Shown: positions 1-7,562 of the stretch, piece by piece
Numbering within the stretch: position 1 is the stretch's first letter
Layout: each line of letters begins with the position of its first letter
NCBI GenBank assembly: GCA_002359635.1
Contig: DENJ01000120.1
Coordinates: 26,462 to 90,461, forward strand
Origin: Burkholderiales bacterium UBA2647
GTDB lineage: Bacteria > Pseudomonadota > Gammaproteobacteria > Burkholderiales > Burkholderiaceae_E
Length of the DNA: 64,000 bases
Direction: 5' to 3'
Program-made: the position numbers and the translations under genes
The notes under the pieces: generated by a model
The model's database searches: none
What the model saw: only the letters and a program-made list of their open reading frames with translations
What the model was told of the DNA's origin: nothing

Positions 1-313
1 GCACTGACGGCGCAGGCACCGACGGGATTGGTGTTGATGGATCTATAACCTTCGGGACACCAAGATCGCCCTCGCCCGCCAATTGGATGCGGGCAATCGA
101 TGTGCCCTCAGAGACCTTATCGCCTAATTTGATAAGCAAGCTCTCGATAACCCCTGATGTACTGGAAGGTATCTCCATCGACGCTTTATCACTTTCGACG
201 GTGATAAGCGACTGCTCAACCTGAACGTGATCACCCGGCTTCACGAGCAATTCAATCACAGTGACTTCGGAGAAATCTCCGATGTCAGGTACTTTGATCT
301 CCAGCACTTGCAT
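1..313 (-). CDS. aceF: Dihydrolipoamide acetyltransferase E2 of pyruvate dehydrogenase, N-terminal fragment
   Basis: This is the first 104 codons of a gene cut by the left edge. The translation is one biotinyl/lipoyl domain that starts MQVLEIKVPDIGD. The lipoyl-lysine motif ESDKASMEIPS places the swinging-arm lysine at about residue 43. A Pro/Ser-rich stretch, probably the interdomain linker, begins at about residue 92. It starts at an ATG behind GGAGAAAGACAC and lies 56 nt downstream of aceE on the same strand, so it should be the E2 core of the same complex. Some Burkholderiales also carry a lipoyl domain on E3 (lpdA), so the identity rests on gene order as well as on the domain. Confidence 0.85.
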   Translation of the reverse strand, partial: MQVLEIKVPDIGDFSEVTVIELLVKPGDHVQVEQSLITVESDKASMEIPSSTSGVIESLLIKLGDKVSEGTSIARIQLAGEGDLGVPKVIDPSTPIPSVPAPSV

Positions 314-369
314 GTGTCTTTCTCCGATACGGACACTGGGGTAATGTGGCCTGAGCAGAATAAATCTTC

Positions 370-3075
370 TCAGGCGTAAGCGGGATCAATCTTTTCCGGA
401 TTGATCTGATATCGGGCGATTGCCTCGCTCAACACAGAAGCCTTGAGTTGTCCTTCGTTGACCAGATGCCTTAAGGCCGCCAAGACCACAAAACGACGGT
501 CAACCTCGAAATGCTCGCGCAACTTATAACGAAAATCGGAACGACCAAAGCCGTCGGTGCCAAGCACAAAGTAATCGCGTCCCTTGGGGATAAAAGCCCT
601 GATCTGGTCCGCAAAAGACTTCATGTAGTCGGTTGTTGCGACAATCGATCCTTTGCGCGATGACAGCATTTCGGTCACATAGGGGATTCGTGCCGCAGAC
701 TCCGGATGTAACAAGTTATAACGCTCGCAGGCAAGCGCTTCTCGCCGCAACTCGGTAAAACTGGTTGTGCTCCAGACATCAGCAGCGACCTGCCAATCGT
801 CTGCAAGCATCTGAGCGGCTGCCAGTGCTTCGCGCAAAATCGTGCCCGAACCCATCAACTGCACTTTCAGCTTCGACTCAGGGGCCTTTTGCAGCAAGTA
901 CATGCCGCGAATAATGCCCGTCTTGTCCTCATCGCGAAGCCCCGGATGCGCATAGTTCTCATTCATCAGGGTAATGTAATAAAAAACATTCTCCTGGTTG
1001 CCAACCATGCGCCTTAAACCATCATGGATGATCACGGCAACTTCGTGGGCAAAGCTCGGGTCGTAGGATACACAGTTTGGAATCGTGCTCGACAAGAGAT
1101 GGCTGTGCCCGTCTTCGTGCTGCAGACCTTCACCGTTAAGGGTCGTGCGCCCTGCGGTTGCACCGAGCAGGAACCCACGCGCCTGCATGTCGCCCGCAGC
1201 CCATGCCAGATCGCCGATACGCTGAAAGCCAAACATCGAGTAATAAATATAAAAAGGAATCATCACCCGATTGTTGGTCGAGTATGAGGTGGCTGCTGCC
1301 ATCCACGAGCTCATCGCGCCAGCCTCATTAATGCCTTCCTCGAGAATTTGTCCGGCTGCATCCTCGCGGTAATACATCACCTGATCCTTGTCGACTGGCG
1401 TGTACTTCTGCCCGAAAGGTGCATAAATCCCGAGCTGCCTAAACATACCTTCCATACCGAAAGTTCTTGCTTCATCAGGCACGATCGGGACAATGCGGTT
1501 GCCAATCTGCTTGTCTCGCAACAAGCTTGTGAGAATCCGTACAAAGGCCTGGGTGGTTGAAATTTCACGCCCCTGGACGGTCGCTTCGAGAACCGGCTTT
1601 AAAACATCGAGCGCCGGCACCGCAAGCCTTTCGTCCGCTTGCATGCGGCGAGCCGGCAGATAACCGCCGAGCGCTTTACGCCGCTCATGCATGTAGACCA
1701 TCTCCGGCGCATCTGCAGGAGGCCTGAAAAAGGGCAAATCTTCAACCTGATCATCTGCCACAGGAATGTTAAATCGATCGCGAAATTCGAGGATTGTCTG
1801 TTTGTCGAGCTTCTTGAGCTGGTGGGTGGGATTTTTCGCCTCGCCGGCGCGCCCCATCCCATAGCCCTTGACTGTTTTCGCAAGAATAACGGTGGGTTGA
1901 TCCTTATGGTTTATAGCGCTATAAAACGCCGAATACACTTTGTGAGGATCGTGACCGCCCCGATTAAGACGCCAAATGTCGTCATCGGTCATCTTGGCAA
2001 CCATTTCGAGTAAACGGGGGTGTTTTCCGAAAAAGTGCTTGCGAACAAAAGCACCATCATTGGCTTTAAAGGCCTGATACTCGCCGTCAACCGTTTCCTC
2101 CATCACCTGCTGCAAGATCCCGTCACGATCAACCGCAAGCAAGGCATCCCAATAAGATCCCCAAATCAATTTAATAACGTTCCAACCTGCACCACGAAAT
2201 TCACCTTCGAGTTCCTGAATGATCTTTCCGTTACCACGAACCGGACCGTCAAGTCGCTGCAAGTTGCAATTCACAACAAAAATTAAATTGTCAAGCCGTT
2301 CTCGGGCCGCCAAGCCGATTGCGCCCAATGATTCGGGCTCATCCATTTCGCCATCGCCGCAGAAAACCCAAACTTTACGCTTGGAGGTGTCTGCGATGCC
2401 GCGAGCATGCAAATACTTCAAAAAGCGCGCTTGATAAATCGCCGTGAGTGGCCCAAGGCCCATGGAAACGGTTGGAAACTGCCAAAAGCTAGGCATGAGT
2501 TTGGGATGGGGGTAGGACGATAATCCCTTGCCATCGACCTCTTGCCGAAATCCATTGAGTTGCTCTTCGGTCAGTCTGCCTTCAAGAAAGGCTCGCCCAT
2601 AAACACCCGGCGCGGCATGCCCCTGGAAGTAAACCAAATCACCACCATGATCGGGCGTTTCCGCATGCCAGAAGTGATTCATGCCTGCGCCGATCATCGT
2701 TGCCAAGGAGGCAAAGGTCGCAATATGACCACCTAAATCGCCGCCGTCTGGAGGGTTATGGCTGTTGGCACGAACCACCATGGCCATCGCATTCCATCGA
2801 ATGTAGGACCGGATCCGCTCCTCGTATTCGGCGTTGCCCGGTGAGGCAATTTCAAGCTGGGGCGGAATCGTGTTGATGTAAGCGGTATTCGGCGAAAACG
2901 GTATGTAGCCACCCGAGCGCCTGGCGAGTTCGATCATCCGTTCGATAAGGTAATGAGCGCGTTCCGGCCCCTCGGCATGTAGCACAGACTCCAGCGCATC
3001 AAGCCACTCTTGGGTTTCGAGCGGATCAAGATCATCACTACGCGTCATCGGTGATTGTTGTGGCAATGCAGACAT
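370..3075 (-). CDS. aceE: Pyruvate dehydrogenase E1 component, homodimeric type
   Basis: This is the thiamine-diphosphate-dependent E1 that decarboxylates pyruvate and acetylates the lipoyl arm of AceF. It is 901 residues long, close to the usual 885-900 for single-chain AceE. The ThDP/Mg motif GDGEMDEPES followed by NLQRLDGPVRGNG is clear. The family segments TVKGYGMG and YYITLMNENYAHPG are also present. An ATG 18 codons upstream (3129) is possible, but the ATG at 3075 has GGGAGAAG seven bases ahead of it and gives the usual short N-terminus. aceF follows on the same strand. The upstream 320 bp leads to tRNA-Arg and must hold its promoter, which I could not place with confidence. Confidence 0.97.
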   Translation of the reverse strand: MSALPQQSPMTRSDDLDPLETQEWLDALESVLHAEGPERAHYLIERMIELARRSGGYIPFSPNTAYINTIPPQLEIASPGNAEYEERIRSYIRWNAMAMVVRANSHNPPDGGDLGGHIATFASLATMIGAGMNHFWHAETPDHGGDLVYFQGHAAPGVYGRAFLEGRLTEEQLNGFRQEVDGKGLSSYPHPKLMPSFWQFPTVSMGLGPLTAIYQARFLKYLHARGIADTSKRKVWVFCGDGEMDEPESLGAIGLAARERLDNLIFVVNCNLQRLDGPVRGNGKIIQELEGEFRGAGWNVIKLIWGSYWDALLAVDRDGILQQVMEETVDGEYQAFKANDGAFVRKHFFGKHPRLLEMVAKMTDDDIWRLNRGGHDPHKVYSAFYSAINHKDQPTVILAKTVKGYGMGRAGEAKNPTHQLKKLDKQTILEFRDRFNIPVADDQVEDLPFFRPPADAPEMVYMHERRKALGGYLPARRMQADERLAVPALDVLKPVLEATVQGREISTTQAFVRILTSLLRDKQIGNRIVPIVPDEARTFGMEGMFRQLGIYAPFGQKYTPVDKDQVMYYREDAAGQILEEGINEAGAMSSWMAAATSYSTNNRVMIPFYIYYSMFGFQRIGDLAWAAGDMQARGFLLGATAGRTTLNGEGLQHEDGHSHLLSSTIPNCVSYDPSFAHEVAVIIHDGLRRMVGNQENVFYYITLMNENYAHPGLRDEDKTGIIRGMYLLQKAPESKLKVQLMGSGTILREALAAAQMLADDWQVAADVWSTTSFTELRREALACERYNLLHPESAARIPYVTEMLSSRKGSIVATTDYMKSFADQIRAFIPKGRDYFVLGTDGFGRSDFRYKLREHFEVDRRFVVLAALRHLVNEGQLKASVLSEAIARYQINPEKIDPAYA

Positions 3076-3378
3076 TGGCGCTTCTCCCATGGAATGCGAG
3101 ATTCTAGGAAGTGCTTGCTGAAACAACAAGCAAAATTTCGTAAAATGAAAAATAATTCCACATTAAGAAATTCTGATCCACCAGTCGAATTTGAATGCAA
3201 TGCCGAGGCGGTGCAGTAGAGCGGCTCTTTTAGCCGACACCAGAAAACATAAAGCCTTAAAAAACTGAAATACAGGCGAAAACTTGCACTGCATCGTGGC
3301 GAAGGTCAGGGTTAGACTGAGGTCGGCTTCACTTCACACGATGATTTGTCGGACTTAGAACAAGGCTAAACGCGATGT
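3076..3378. other. Intergenic region between aceE and tRNA-Arg
   Basis: About 300 bp with no convincing gene. The part next to aceE (roughly 3130-3175) is AT-rich and is the likely site of the aceE promoter on the minus strand. A short inverted repeat, CGGCT/AGCCG, lies at 3222-3236 with no T-run behind it. The right end leads into the tRNA-Arg promoter. I saw no clear PdhR-type operator. Confidence 0.5.
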
Positions 3379-3384
3379 TATACT
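3355..3384 (+). promoter_or_regulatory. Probable sigma70 promoter of tRNA-Arg
   Basis: A TATACT -10 box at 3379-3384 lies 14 nt before the mature tRNA 5' end. A weak -35 (TTAGAA, 3355-3360) stands 18 bp upstream of it. The -10 is a good match and the -35 is poor. Confidence 0.45.
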
Positions 3385-3398
3385 CGCAGGCTTGCTAC

Positions 3399-3475
3399 GC
3401 GCCCGTAGCTCAGTTGGATAGAGTACCTGGCTACGAACCAGGGGGTCGTGGGTTCGAATCCTGCCGGGCGCGCCA
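3399..3475 (+). tRNA. tRNA-Arg (anticodon ACG)
   Basis: A full cloverleaf of 77 nt with encoded CCA. The acceptor arms GCGCCCG and CGGGCGC pair, the D arm is GCTCAGTTGGATAGAGT, the anticodon loop CTACGAA carries ACG, and the T loop is GGTTCGAATC. The ACG anticodon would be deaminated to ICG to read CGU/CGC/CGA. No terminator is visible before the MFS gene 24 nt downstream. Confidence 0.97.
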
Positions 3476-3499
3476 AGTCTCTCACAGACGTACCAGTCG

Positions 3500-4681
3500 A
3501 TGAGTCGCGGCTGGGCAGTAACCTTCGCAGCAATGGTTGCCCTGGGTATTATCTTTGGCACCTCGTACTCATTCGGCGCCTTCTTTGCGGTCCTCAGTGA
3601 AACGTTTCAGGCGCAACGCGCCGATATTTCGCTGATGTTTGGTTTGTCCGGTTTTCTATACTTTATAGCAGGTGCGGCCGGCGGCATTGCTGCTGTTCGC
3701 TTCGGACCCCGGATCGTTTCATCTTGCGGCATGGTCACGCTTGGCCTCGGGGCGATGTTGGCGAGCCGCGCTGAAACGATTCATGAAATTTATTGGTCTT
3801 ATGGCCTTGGCATCGGCTTCGGCGTAGCACTTGTTTACACGCCAGTCATGGGCGCTGTACCGCCGTGGTTCACCACAAGGCGTTCTCTCGCCAGTGGTAT
3901 TGCTAGCGCTGGTATTGGCCTTGGCACCCTGCTTATTCCACCCCTTGTGAGTTTTGGAATCAGCGCCTTGCAATGGCGCGAGACCATGTTCTACCTTGGC
4001 CTTGGCGCGATGCTTTTGGGGCTTTTAGCCACAAGCCAGATCAGCATGCCACAGCAAAATACAAGCATGCCTCAAAGCGTCAGTGGCTTGAGCCTTGCCC
4101 AAGCGATACGAAGCAGAGCGTTCTGGCTTTTATTCGGTATTTGCGCCGTCGCTGGCCCGAGCCTTTTTTTCCCCTTTGCGCATGTGATTCAATTTGCCCG
4201 AGATCAGGGTGTTGCCGAGGTTCAAGCGGTATCCACCATCGGGTTCATTGGCCTAGGCAGCATCGGGGGACGCTTTTTGATCGGTTTCTTTGCCGATCGT
4301 TACGGGCGCCTTGTCACCATGGGCGCATCCAATGCCATGCTCGCCTGCTCACTATTGATCTGGTTTTTAGACCCTGGCTGGCTAGGTCTTGCGACTTTCG
4401 CCCTTTGGTTCGGGCTTGCTTATGGCTCGGTGGTCGCACTTTTTCCACCGATTTGCATGGACTTTTTCGGCGCACGTGCGGTCACAGGCATTCTAGGCTT
4501 GGTCTACAGCGGCGCGGGTCTTGGCAACCTGCTTGGGCCGGTCGGAGCAGGCGCACTTTTTGACCGTTACGGCAATTATCACCTTGCCGTCACCATCGCT
4601 GTGTTCTGCGCATTCATTGCTGTAATGTTGTGTTTTTTACTTGCCCGCTGGCAGCTGGATACAAAGCCAGTCATGTACTGA
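3500..4681 (+). CDS. MFS transporter, monocarboxylate/oxalate-formate-like
   Basis: A 393-residue protein that is almost entirely hydrophobic, with the 12-helix layout of the major facilitator superfamily. The loop-2 signature appears as GGIAAVRFGPR between helices 2 and 3. A second copy in the C-terminal half reads GRFLIGFFADRYGR, typical of MFS domain duplication. The overall pattern resembles the bacterial monocarboxylate/OFA-like branch. The substrate cannot be read from sequence, though a carboxylate is likely. It sits 24 nt behind tRNA-Arg and 24 nt ahead of an SDR gene on the same strand, so the two enzymes may share a substrate pathway. No strong Shine-Dalgarno precedes the ATG. Confidence 0.85.
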   Translation: MSRGWAVTFAAMVALGIIFGTSYSFGAFFAVLSETFQAQRADISLMFGLSGFLYFIAGAAGGIAAVRFGPRIVSSCGMVTLGLGAMLASRAETIHEIYWSYGLGIGFGVALVYTPVMGAVPPWFTTRRSLASGIASAGIGLGTLLIPPLVSFGISALQWRETMFYLGLGAMLLGLLATSQISMPQQNTSMPQSVSGLSLAQAIRSRAFWLLFGICAVAGPSLFFPFAHVIQFARDQGVAEVQAVSTIGFIGLGSIGGRFLIGFFADRYGRLVTMGASNAMLACSLLIWFLDPGWLGLATFALWFGLAYGSVVALFPPICMDFFGARAVTGILGLVYSGAGLGNLLGPVGAGALFDRYGNYHLAVTIAVFCAFIAVMLCFLLARWQLDTKPVMY

Positions 4682-4705
4682 TATCAAACAAAAAAGGAGT
4701 TGTCG

Positions 4706-5506
4706 ATGGAACCATCAAGCAAGCCCGCCATGGGATTATTCGATTTGACCGATCAGGTCGCGGTGGTCACCGGTGCAAGCCGGGGTATCGGGCGATCGAT
4801 TGCAATCAGACTTGCTGAGCATGGGGCAAAAGTGCTTGTCTCAAGCCGAAAGCTTGAAGCCTGCCAACAGGTGGTCGACAAGATTCGTCAAGCCGGTGGC
4901 GAAGCCATTGCCTTAAGCTGTCACATCGGCCGTAAAGAAGAACTGCAGGCCTTGGTTGATCATTGCATGACCACCTGGGGACGTATTGACAGCCTGGTTT
5001 GTAACGCGGCTGTTAATCCTTATTTTGGACCGTCAATTGATATGCCGGATGAGGCCTACGACCGCGTGATGAACAGCAACGTCCGTAGCAATTTTTGGCT
5101 CTGCAACATGGTTGCGCCGATCATGAAGCAGCAAGGCGGCGGAAGCATCATGATTATTTCTTCGATCGGTGGTTTCCAGGGCTCAGATCGTCTTGGTGTT
5201 TATTGCATCTCCAAGGCTGCAGACATGCAACTCGCGCGGAATTTGGCCGTGGAATGGGGTGAATACAATGTACGTGCGAATTGCATCGCACCAGGGCTCA
5301 TCAAAACCGATTTCGCCAAGGCCCTGTGGGAAAATCCAAACATCCTGCAAAAGACGGTTGCCCATACCCCGTTGGGACGTATTGGCGAACCTGATGAAAT
5401 TGCAGGTGCGGCGGTTTTCCTTGCCGCGAGAGCGGGCTCCTACACCACCGGACAAACCATTACGATTGACGGAGGTCGCACCTCGGGCATGTCACGCTCC
5501 GATTGA
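4706..5506 (+). CDS. Short-chain dehydrogenase/reductase, FabG-like
   Basis: A 266-residue classical SDR. It has the Rossmann cofactor motif TGASRGIG, the NAAVNP stabilising motif, the catalytic serines in IISSIGG and the YCISK active site (YxxxK). The C-terminal TTGQTITIDGG is standard for the family. The segment SSRKLEAC after beta-2 suggests preference for NADP(H). The ATG at 4706 is preferred over an in-frame TTG at 4700 because AAGGAG lies 6 nt upstream of it. It probably forms a two-gene unit with the preceding MFS gene. The substrate is unknown. Annotation as fabG would be wrong, since this copy is away from the fatty-acid cluster. Confidence 0.9.
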   Translation: MEPSSKPAMGLFDLTDQVAVVTGASRGIGRSIAIRLAEHGAKVLVSSRKLEACQQVVDKIRQAGGEAIALSCHIGRKEELQALVDHCMTTWGRIDSLVCNAAVNPYFGPSIDMPDEAYDRVMNSNVRSNFWLCNMVAPIMKQQGGGSIMIISSIGGFQGSDRLGVYCISKAADMQLARNLAVEWGEYNVRANCIAPGLIKTDFAKALWENPNILQKTVAHTPLGRIGEPDEIAGAAVFLAARAGSYTTGQTITIDGGRTSGMSRSD

Positions 5507-5527
5507 GCGCGCAACGAATCCATGAAG

Positions 5528-5561
5528 CTCGCCATGGTTTAAGGACCCTCGCCATGATTTA
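5528..5561. repeat. Short direct repeat, 20-bp period, two copies
   Basis: CTCGCCATGGTTTA at 5528-5541 and CTCGCCATGATTTA at 5548-5561 differ at one base and are 20 bp apart. They lie in the 82-bp gap between the converging SDR and M20 genes. I see no terminator-like hairpin with a T-run. Confidence 0.6.
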
Positions 5562-5588
5562 GAGACGCGCGCACGAGTCCCGTCAAGA

Positions 5589-7028
5589 CTAGGCGCGCAG
5601 AGGTCTAAGCCCCGCGGGATCGCCAAGATCCCAGAACAGACCTGTCATCGCCACCAGGCCCTCCTCGATGATTGGCATCAGCATGTGCTCATTCGGTGCA
5701 TGCTGATTGCAACCCGCATAAGAGTGTGGAACCCAGATTGTCGGCAAACCGAGGATGTCCGCAAAAACATCGTTGGGCAGTGAGCCACCCAAATTGGGCA
5801 GAACACCGGGACGTATTCCCAGTGAACGCTCAATCGAAGCCACCGCATAAAGACACCAAGGATCCCGGGGATCGAGTCTCGTAGCAGCCATCGCCGGCTT
5901 GACCGGATCGAGTACCTCAACATCGGAAAACCCCGCCTGCTGCAAATGCACGCGCAAGTCGGCAAGGATCCGATCAACCTGGGTACCTATCACAAAACGC
6001 AGTTGACAATGGGCATGAGCTCGTGGCGGGATCGCATTAACCGGCGCAGCGGGATTACCCGTTTGAAACGCCAAAACCTCAAAACTATTCCAGCCGTAAA
6101 CCCGCTCAGCCGGGCTGAGACCCGGTTCACCCCATTCCGGTTCAATGCTTGGCCCATCATCGCCCCCGTCAACTTCAATACCACGCAGCGCATCGCGAAT
6201 GGGGTCCGTGAGGCTTTGCGGACGCCAATTGGCAACCCGTATGGCGCCTCGTGCATCACAGATCGACGCGATGGCGTGCGCAAGCCGGATGCCCGGGTTC
6301 GAAATTAAGCCCCCCCAATTGCCTGAATGATGGGCGCCCTCGCGCGCATCGACCCGGAGTTCAAAATTAATAACACCGCGGCTGCCACCATAAATCGTGG
6401 CTAAGCCGGGGCGGATCCTGGGGCCATCTGATGCAATCAACAGATCAGCCTTCAAGTGCGTCTTATGTTGTTCACAAAAAGCAGCAAGACCCGGCGAACC
6501 TGTTTCTTCCCCGGTCTCAAGAATCAATTTAATGTTGAAACCAAGTTTGCCGCGTATCGCCAAAACGGTTCGCAGCGCCTCAAGATTAATGCTGTGCTGC
6601 CCTTTATTGTCTGCAGTGCCACGCCCGTAGACCCGCTGGCCTTCTTGACGAAGCTCCCAGGGCGACAAGCCTTCTCGCCAACGATCTTCTTGACCACGAA
6701 TCACATCGGCGTGCCCGTAGGACAACAAGGTTAAGGCTGCGCCTTCCTCATAACGCTCGGCAAGCAGCAAGGGACCCGCAGCCTTGACCGGGTTATCGTA
6801 AATCGTGCACCGGAACCCCATCTCAACAAGATAAGGCCACATTTCATCGCGCAGGTAGGCATCCATCGCAGGTCCGGTTGGATCCTCTTGCGACGACGTC
6901 TTATAAGCGACCCGACGCTCTAGCACGCTCAAAAAACTGCCGTTATGCGCAAGCGATCGGGCCATCGCCAGCGCATGCGATCGATCGGTATTGATAGCGG
7001 TTTCCTTGTTATGAATTTCAGCTCTCAT
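5589..7028 (-). CDS. M20 family metallopeptidase (dipeptidase/deacylase type)
   Basis: A 479-residue zinc-dependent hydrolase of the ArgE/DapE/carboxypeptidase G2 family. The first metal-binding motif appears as SYGHADV (His and Asp), the bridging Asp in YGRGTADNKGQ and the catalytic Glu pair in ETGEETGSPG. A C-terminal WVPHSYAGCNQHAPNE supplies another metal ligand. A dimerisation (lid) insert sits between the two halves of the catalytic domain. The length fits M20 dipeptidases better than DapE or ArgE (about 380). It is the last gene of a probable four-gene minus operon (yhhQ, permease, GNAT, M20), 18 nt after the GNAT gene. The substrate is not determined. Confidence 0.88.
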   Translation of the reverse strand: MRAEIHNKETAINTDRSHALAMARSLAHNGSFLSVLERRVAYKTSSQEDPTGPAMDAYLRDEMWPYLVEMGFRCTIYDNPVKAAGPLLLAERYEEGAALTLLSYGHADVIRGQEDRWREGLSPWELRQEGQRVYGRGTADNKGQHSINLEALRTVLAIRGKLGFNIKLILETGEETGSPGLAAFCEQHKTHLKADLLIASDGPRIRPGLATIYGGSRGVINFELRVDAREGAHHSGNWGGLISNPGIRLAHAIASICDARGAIRVANWRPQSLTDPIRDALRGIEVDGGDDGPSIEPEWGEPGLSPAERVYGWNSFEVLAFQTGNPAAPVNAIPPRAHAHCQLRFVIGTQVDRILADLRVHLQQAGFSDVEVLDPVKPAMAATRLDPRDPWCLYAVASIERSLGIRPGVLPNLGGSLPNDVFADILGLPTIWVPHSYAGCNQHAPNEHMLMPIIEEGLVAMTGLFWDLGDPAGLRPLRA

Positions 7029-7046
7029 TGCACGCTGTCTCGCTCT

Positions 7047-7538
7047 TCACAAATCTACCTTAAGGTAGTGGGCGCCCGGAATCGGATTGAAATAATAGGG
7101 CGGAATTTCTTCAAAACCCAAGCTCTCATATAAGCCACGGGCAGCTTCCATGTCATCAAGCGTATCGAGCAACATGCAGGAATAACCCATCGAGCATGCC
7201 TCATCGATCAGCCGCAAAGCCATCTGTCGACCCAGTCCCATACCGCGAAAAGCAGGTCTCACATAAACGCGCTTCATTTCGCAGGCATTGCTGTAGTCTG
7301 CATCAGGGAAGGCCCGCATGGCACCGCATCCAGCGGCTTGACCATCAAGGTGAGCAAGTATGAGCGCCCCACCCGCTTCACTGGCATATTCGCCCGGCAG
7401 CGCCTTTAACTCATCCTCAAAGCCCTGAAAGCTCAAGTCAATGCTAAGCGAGGCTGCATAGTCAAGAAAGAGCTCACGAACTTGCTCAAGTTCAGCCGCG
7501 GCTAAGGCGCGCTGAAAACTGATGATAGGTTTTTGCAT
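7047..7538 (-). CDS. GNAT family N-acetyltransferase
   Basis: A 163-residue single-domain acetyl-CoA transferase. The acetyl-CoA pyrophosphate loop (motif A) is VYVRPAFRGMGLGRQM, matching the Q/RxxGxG/A pattern, and motif B ends in YESLGFEEIPPY. The sequence resembles the group that precedes or follows unrelated operon genes in many Proteobacteria, and its acceptor cannot be predicted. The ATG at 7538 is chosen over an in-frame GTG one codon upstream. Neither has a strong ribosome binding site. It lies between the FtsX-like permease and the M20 peptidase with short gaps. Confidence 0.85.
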   Translation of the reverse strand: MQKPIISFQRALAAAELEQVRELFLDYAASLSIDLSFQGFEDELKALPGEYASEAGGALILAHLDGQAAGCGAMRAFPDADYSNACEMKRVYVRPAFRGMGLGRQMALRLIDEACSMGYSCMLLDTLDDMEAARGLYESLGFEEIPPYYFNPIPGAHYLKVDL

Positions 7539-7562
7539 CACCGCATTGAAACCATGCTCAGC

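Noticed and set aside
1639..2013. 124-residue plus-strand frame inside aceE
   Set aside because: It is antisense to conserved aceE sequence. No ribosome binding site or domain supports it.
3355..3561. Minus-strand 68-residue frame across tRNA-Arg with the familiar RIRTHDPLVRSQVLYPTEL sequence
   Set aside because: It is the antisense translation of a tRNA, a known annotation artefact. It has no coding support.
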